Below are positions 61,483-64,000 of a DNA stretch of 64,000 bases, piece after piece (the stretch's first letter is position 1; each line of letters opens with the position of its first letter). Below the pieces are notes generated by a model. That model was not told the origin of the DNA. It was given only the letters and a program-made list of their open reading frames with translations, and searched no databases. Source of the DNA: Lucifuga dentata (lineage: Eukaryota; Chordata; Actinopteri; Ophidiiformes; Bythitidae). The DNA is taken from positions 1 to 64,000 of the forward strand of contig VXCM01003493.1 of NCBI GenBank assembly GCA_014773175.1, in the 5' to 3' direction. Made by a program: the position numbers and the translations under genes.

Positions 61483-63469
61483 ATGATGATGGCTCCCATT
61501 GGGAACAAGACATTGGCTGTGTTTCTTCTCATGTGCGTGGCTCTGCAAGAGGGTGAGTAACTTTCTTCTGAGGATAACTATTTGCTTTAGTTTGGACTAA
61601 CTTTGTAGCTTGGGGGTTGAAATCAGAAAAAATAAATAAATAAATAAATAATAATAATAATTAGACTGCTTTTATAATAGATGCCTTTTCATTCTTCCTG
61701 CAGTACAATGGACCCATTTTCAATTGATGTTAATTGCTCTGAATAAAGGTTTTTGTGACATAAAATAAGCAAAATAACACATCTTGATTTAATTAATGAA
61801 TTAATGATTCTGATGCTGCAGCCTCTGACCTACTTCCAATCATCACATAGTGTAGTTACAATACAGGGGCTGCACTAGAAAAGAGAATATCTTCACCTGA
61901 TAAGCAGCCCAGTTTCATTTAAAGGCTCAGATTATCACCACAGCACTAACACAATCCCTCGCAGATATATTTGTTCTAATATTAATCAAGATTGCATCTG
62001 TTGAACCACACCAGTGGGTCTTAGCCCGCCAAGAGGATTTATATATATTTCTACCTGATAATCACTAATGGCACAGTCATGCTGCAGGGCCTGCCAAGCT
62101 ATTAGTTGGTACTTTTTAATCTCTCCATCCTTTGTGTTTTTTCTAGGTTGGGGAGTTCCCTTATCAGGCCAGGCTGACCTCCCGGCTCAGGCTCCACATT
62201 CACACCGTGTCAGAACCAAACGCTGCTCCTGTAACAACTGGCTGGACAAAGAATGCATCTACTTCTGCCACCTGGATATTATCTGGGTCAACACCCCAAG
62301 GTGAGACTGCTGATTACCTTTAATATACACCCAAGAGCCTAAATAAACATGTTTGTAGGCTGAAATTGGGCAGGTATAGATTTAAGAAGGCCAATGTATG
62401 AGATTGAAACTAAGATGCCTTCTTTTCTACCTGCAGTAAAATCCTCCCTTACGGCATGGGAAACCCTCTGTCTCGCCGCTGCCGCCGATCGACTGACCGT
62501 TGTGAATGCACCACCCCAGCCGATAAAACCTGCTCCAGTTTCTGCCACAAAAGGTGAGCTTTTCCCCCTCATCCCTCCTCACCTTTCTCCCTTCGTCCTC
62601 TCCAGACCTAAAAAAAAATATTTCCTGTCAATCACATACCATCTTCGAGACACTAGATTGCATCAAAATAGCTTCTATGTCATCATTCCAGTATCGCTCA
62701 TGTGTGAACAGCCTGTATGTTGCTAGAAGATGTCAGACAGGAGGCAAGTAATAAAATTACTCAAGTATGAGGGTAGTATTAATCCTGCAGAGAAAGCCTG
62801 CATGTTTTTGAAGATGCCACAAAAGATTACTATGCTGATTTCTTTAGAAATTTATGGTTTTTGCTTTTGGTTAAGGAAATGTTTGTTGCATTTCTGAGTA
62901 ACCAGCAGTGAGGATTAGTCACCATCTCTAGATGATATCTTTGTGTTTGTTTTTTTTTTTTTTTTNTTTTTTTTTTTTTTTTGGAAGACGCACCCTGGAT
63001 TCCTCACCATCACCACTGGGCATCTATTAGCTCAGAGTTTTTAGAGTTAAAGTTAATTAATCAACCTTGACCGGATCTTATTTCCCCCAATCTTGTAGCT
63101 TCTAGAAACATTTAAAGTGTTTTTTCCTTGTTTTAATGCTTTCGTTGTTTCTGTCCACAGCTCAGAGAATCCCATGATTGTCAACACGAGCCCTTCAGCC
63201 AACACTGGCAGCCTGCCAGAAACAAATGCCCAGAAACTGCTGGCAACTCTCAGGTAAATGAGGATACATGAACCTATAACAAGTCAGAAATCTCATACTG
63301 TGCTGCTTGAATGCCGTTTGTACGACATCCAAACCTCTTCTTACGTGTCTTCTTTTGGTTTTACTCCAGATCTGTCGTCAGGTCCAACACGGATGCTGCA
63401 CAAGAAATTCTGTCCTCCAGAAAACAGTCATTCAGAGTCAACAGGCTGAAGAATAGAAATAGAAGGTAG
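61483..63469 (+). CDS. edn2: Preproendothelin, endothelin-2 type
   Basis: Complete five-exon gene: 61483-61552, 62147-62300, 62437-62553, 63161-63253 and 63370-63469 (TAG), 177 residues, close to the roughly 178 of human EDN2. All introns are GT-AG with phases 1, 2, 2, 2. Seen: hydrophobic signal peptide (about residues 10-22), basic site TKR ending at residue 49, then the 21-residue mature peptide at 50-70 with the pattern C-x-C-x7-C-x3-C and tail CHLDIIW. The big-endothelin continuation ([15 protein letters not shown]) is followed by basic SRRCRR (87-92), and the endothelin-like repeat at 97-111 (CEC...C...C) has the same cysteine spacing. Trp6-Leu7 of the mature peptide is the ET-2 signature. 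Known role: secreted, furin-type and endothelin-converting enzyme processing (after Trp21), then G-protein-coupled endothelin receptors. Three tandem ATGs open the frame; the third (61489) has the best context (A at -3, G at +4). Mature peptide in exon 2 and the like-repeat in exon 3 is the conserved family layout. Confidence 0.93.
61553..62146 (+). other. edn2 intron 1
   Basis: Phase-1 intron with GTGAGT donor and TTTTTTCTAG acceptor, carrying a short (AATA)n tract near 61633-61655. The third intron (62554-63160) has a poly-T broken by N62966; the others are 136 and 116 bases. Confidence 0.85.
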
Positions 63470-64000
63470 AGGAGCGTAAGGAGCATGAGCTCATTGTAGT
63501 GGTGTTGCACTTGACAGCTCATGTGTTTAGCTGATGGTCAATTCAGTTACAACATCACCAGCACGGAAAGCCATGAACTGTAAATCTCCACGGAGCCAGA
63601 CTGAAGGTGAAAGAGACAGAGCTTCTCATCTAAAGACTGGTCGGAAACCAAGATCTCCTTGGATCTATAAGGCAGGAGGATTCGAGAAACACAGGTTCAT
63701 TTTGTAGAACTCTCCTTTCTGCATAACCGAAGAAGGACTCTTCAAAACAAACCAGAATTGGAGGCTGATTTCAGGACTAGAAAGCCAGTTTTAATCATTT
63801 CTTAATTTGTTTGTTTTATGGACAAAATACTTGTGTGTACTGGCTATTTAATAGGTCCACACAAAAGAAAATTATTCTACCAGACTTTGTTTCTTTGATC
63901 CACATCTCATCTACCTATGAGGATAATAGAATGGTTTTGTCCCATTTATTTGAGTGATCTTAAAGTGATCCCTGTTGTATTTGATTATGTGAATTCATTG
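63470..64000 (+). other. edn2 3' UTR, partial
   Basis: No further exon or AATAAA/ATTAAA is visible before the window ends, so the 3' UTR probably continues. It has AU-rich elements such as the ATTTATTTGA motif around 63945 and CTATTTAATAG around 63845, which in endothelin mRNAs are associated with rapid decay; that role here is inferred. Confidence 0.6.

Overview
This is vertebrate nuclear DNA, almost certainly from a ray-finned (teleost) fish. It has short GT-AG introns, very dense (CA)n, (GA)n, (TAA)n and (GATA)n microsatellites, and many fragments of non-LTR and DNA transposons of the kinds common in fish genomes. There are no bacterial operons, ribosome binding sites or CRISPR arrays. Only two protein genes can be read completely. 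The rest is intergenic or intronic sequence that is largely mobile-element debris.

Layout. 1-19.4 kb is gene-poor and full of microsatellites and dispersed repeats, with one unidentified candidate coding exon pair on the minus strand near 7.05-7.5 kb. 19.6-22.6 kb holds a complete three-coding-exon neuronal calcium sensor gene on the minus strand (visinin-like subfamily, hpcal4 favoured over vsnl1). 22.6-61 kb is a 38 kb transposon-rich stretch. It contains nested copies of a TTAA-flanked inverted-repeat element, a PIF/Harbinger-type element with intact ends, several LINE pieces, Helitron-like copies, a CpG-rich promoter-like segment with a strong minus-strand splice donor near 41.5-41.8 kb, and a possible C-terminal coding exon near 32.4 kb. 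61.2 kb to the right edge holds a complete five-exon endothelin gene on the plus strand (edn2-like), with a TATA promoter and a 3' UTR that runs out of the window.

The two genes do not form a pathway. The calcium sensor is a myristoylated EF-hand protein of neurons; the endothelin is a secreted vasoactive peptide precursor. Their closeness matches the human location of HPCAL4 and EDN2, both in 1p34, which is the main reason for preferring hpcal4.

The most notable observations are four. First, a TTAA-targeting palindromic element has inserted at what looks like the same internal TTAA of an older relative at two separate loci. Second, there are three compact foldbacks. Third, there are orphan exon-like segments with good splice sites. 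Fourth, almost every single-N gap in unique sequence is flanked by an exact direct duplication, which is an assembly signature rather than biology. I found no clearly new biological system.
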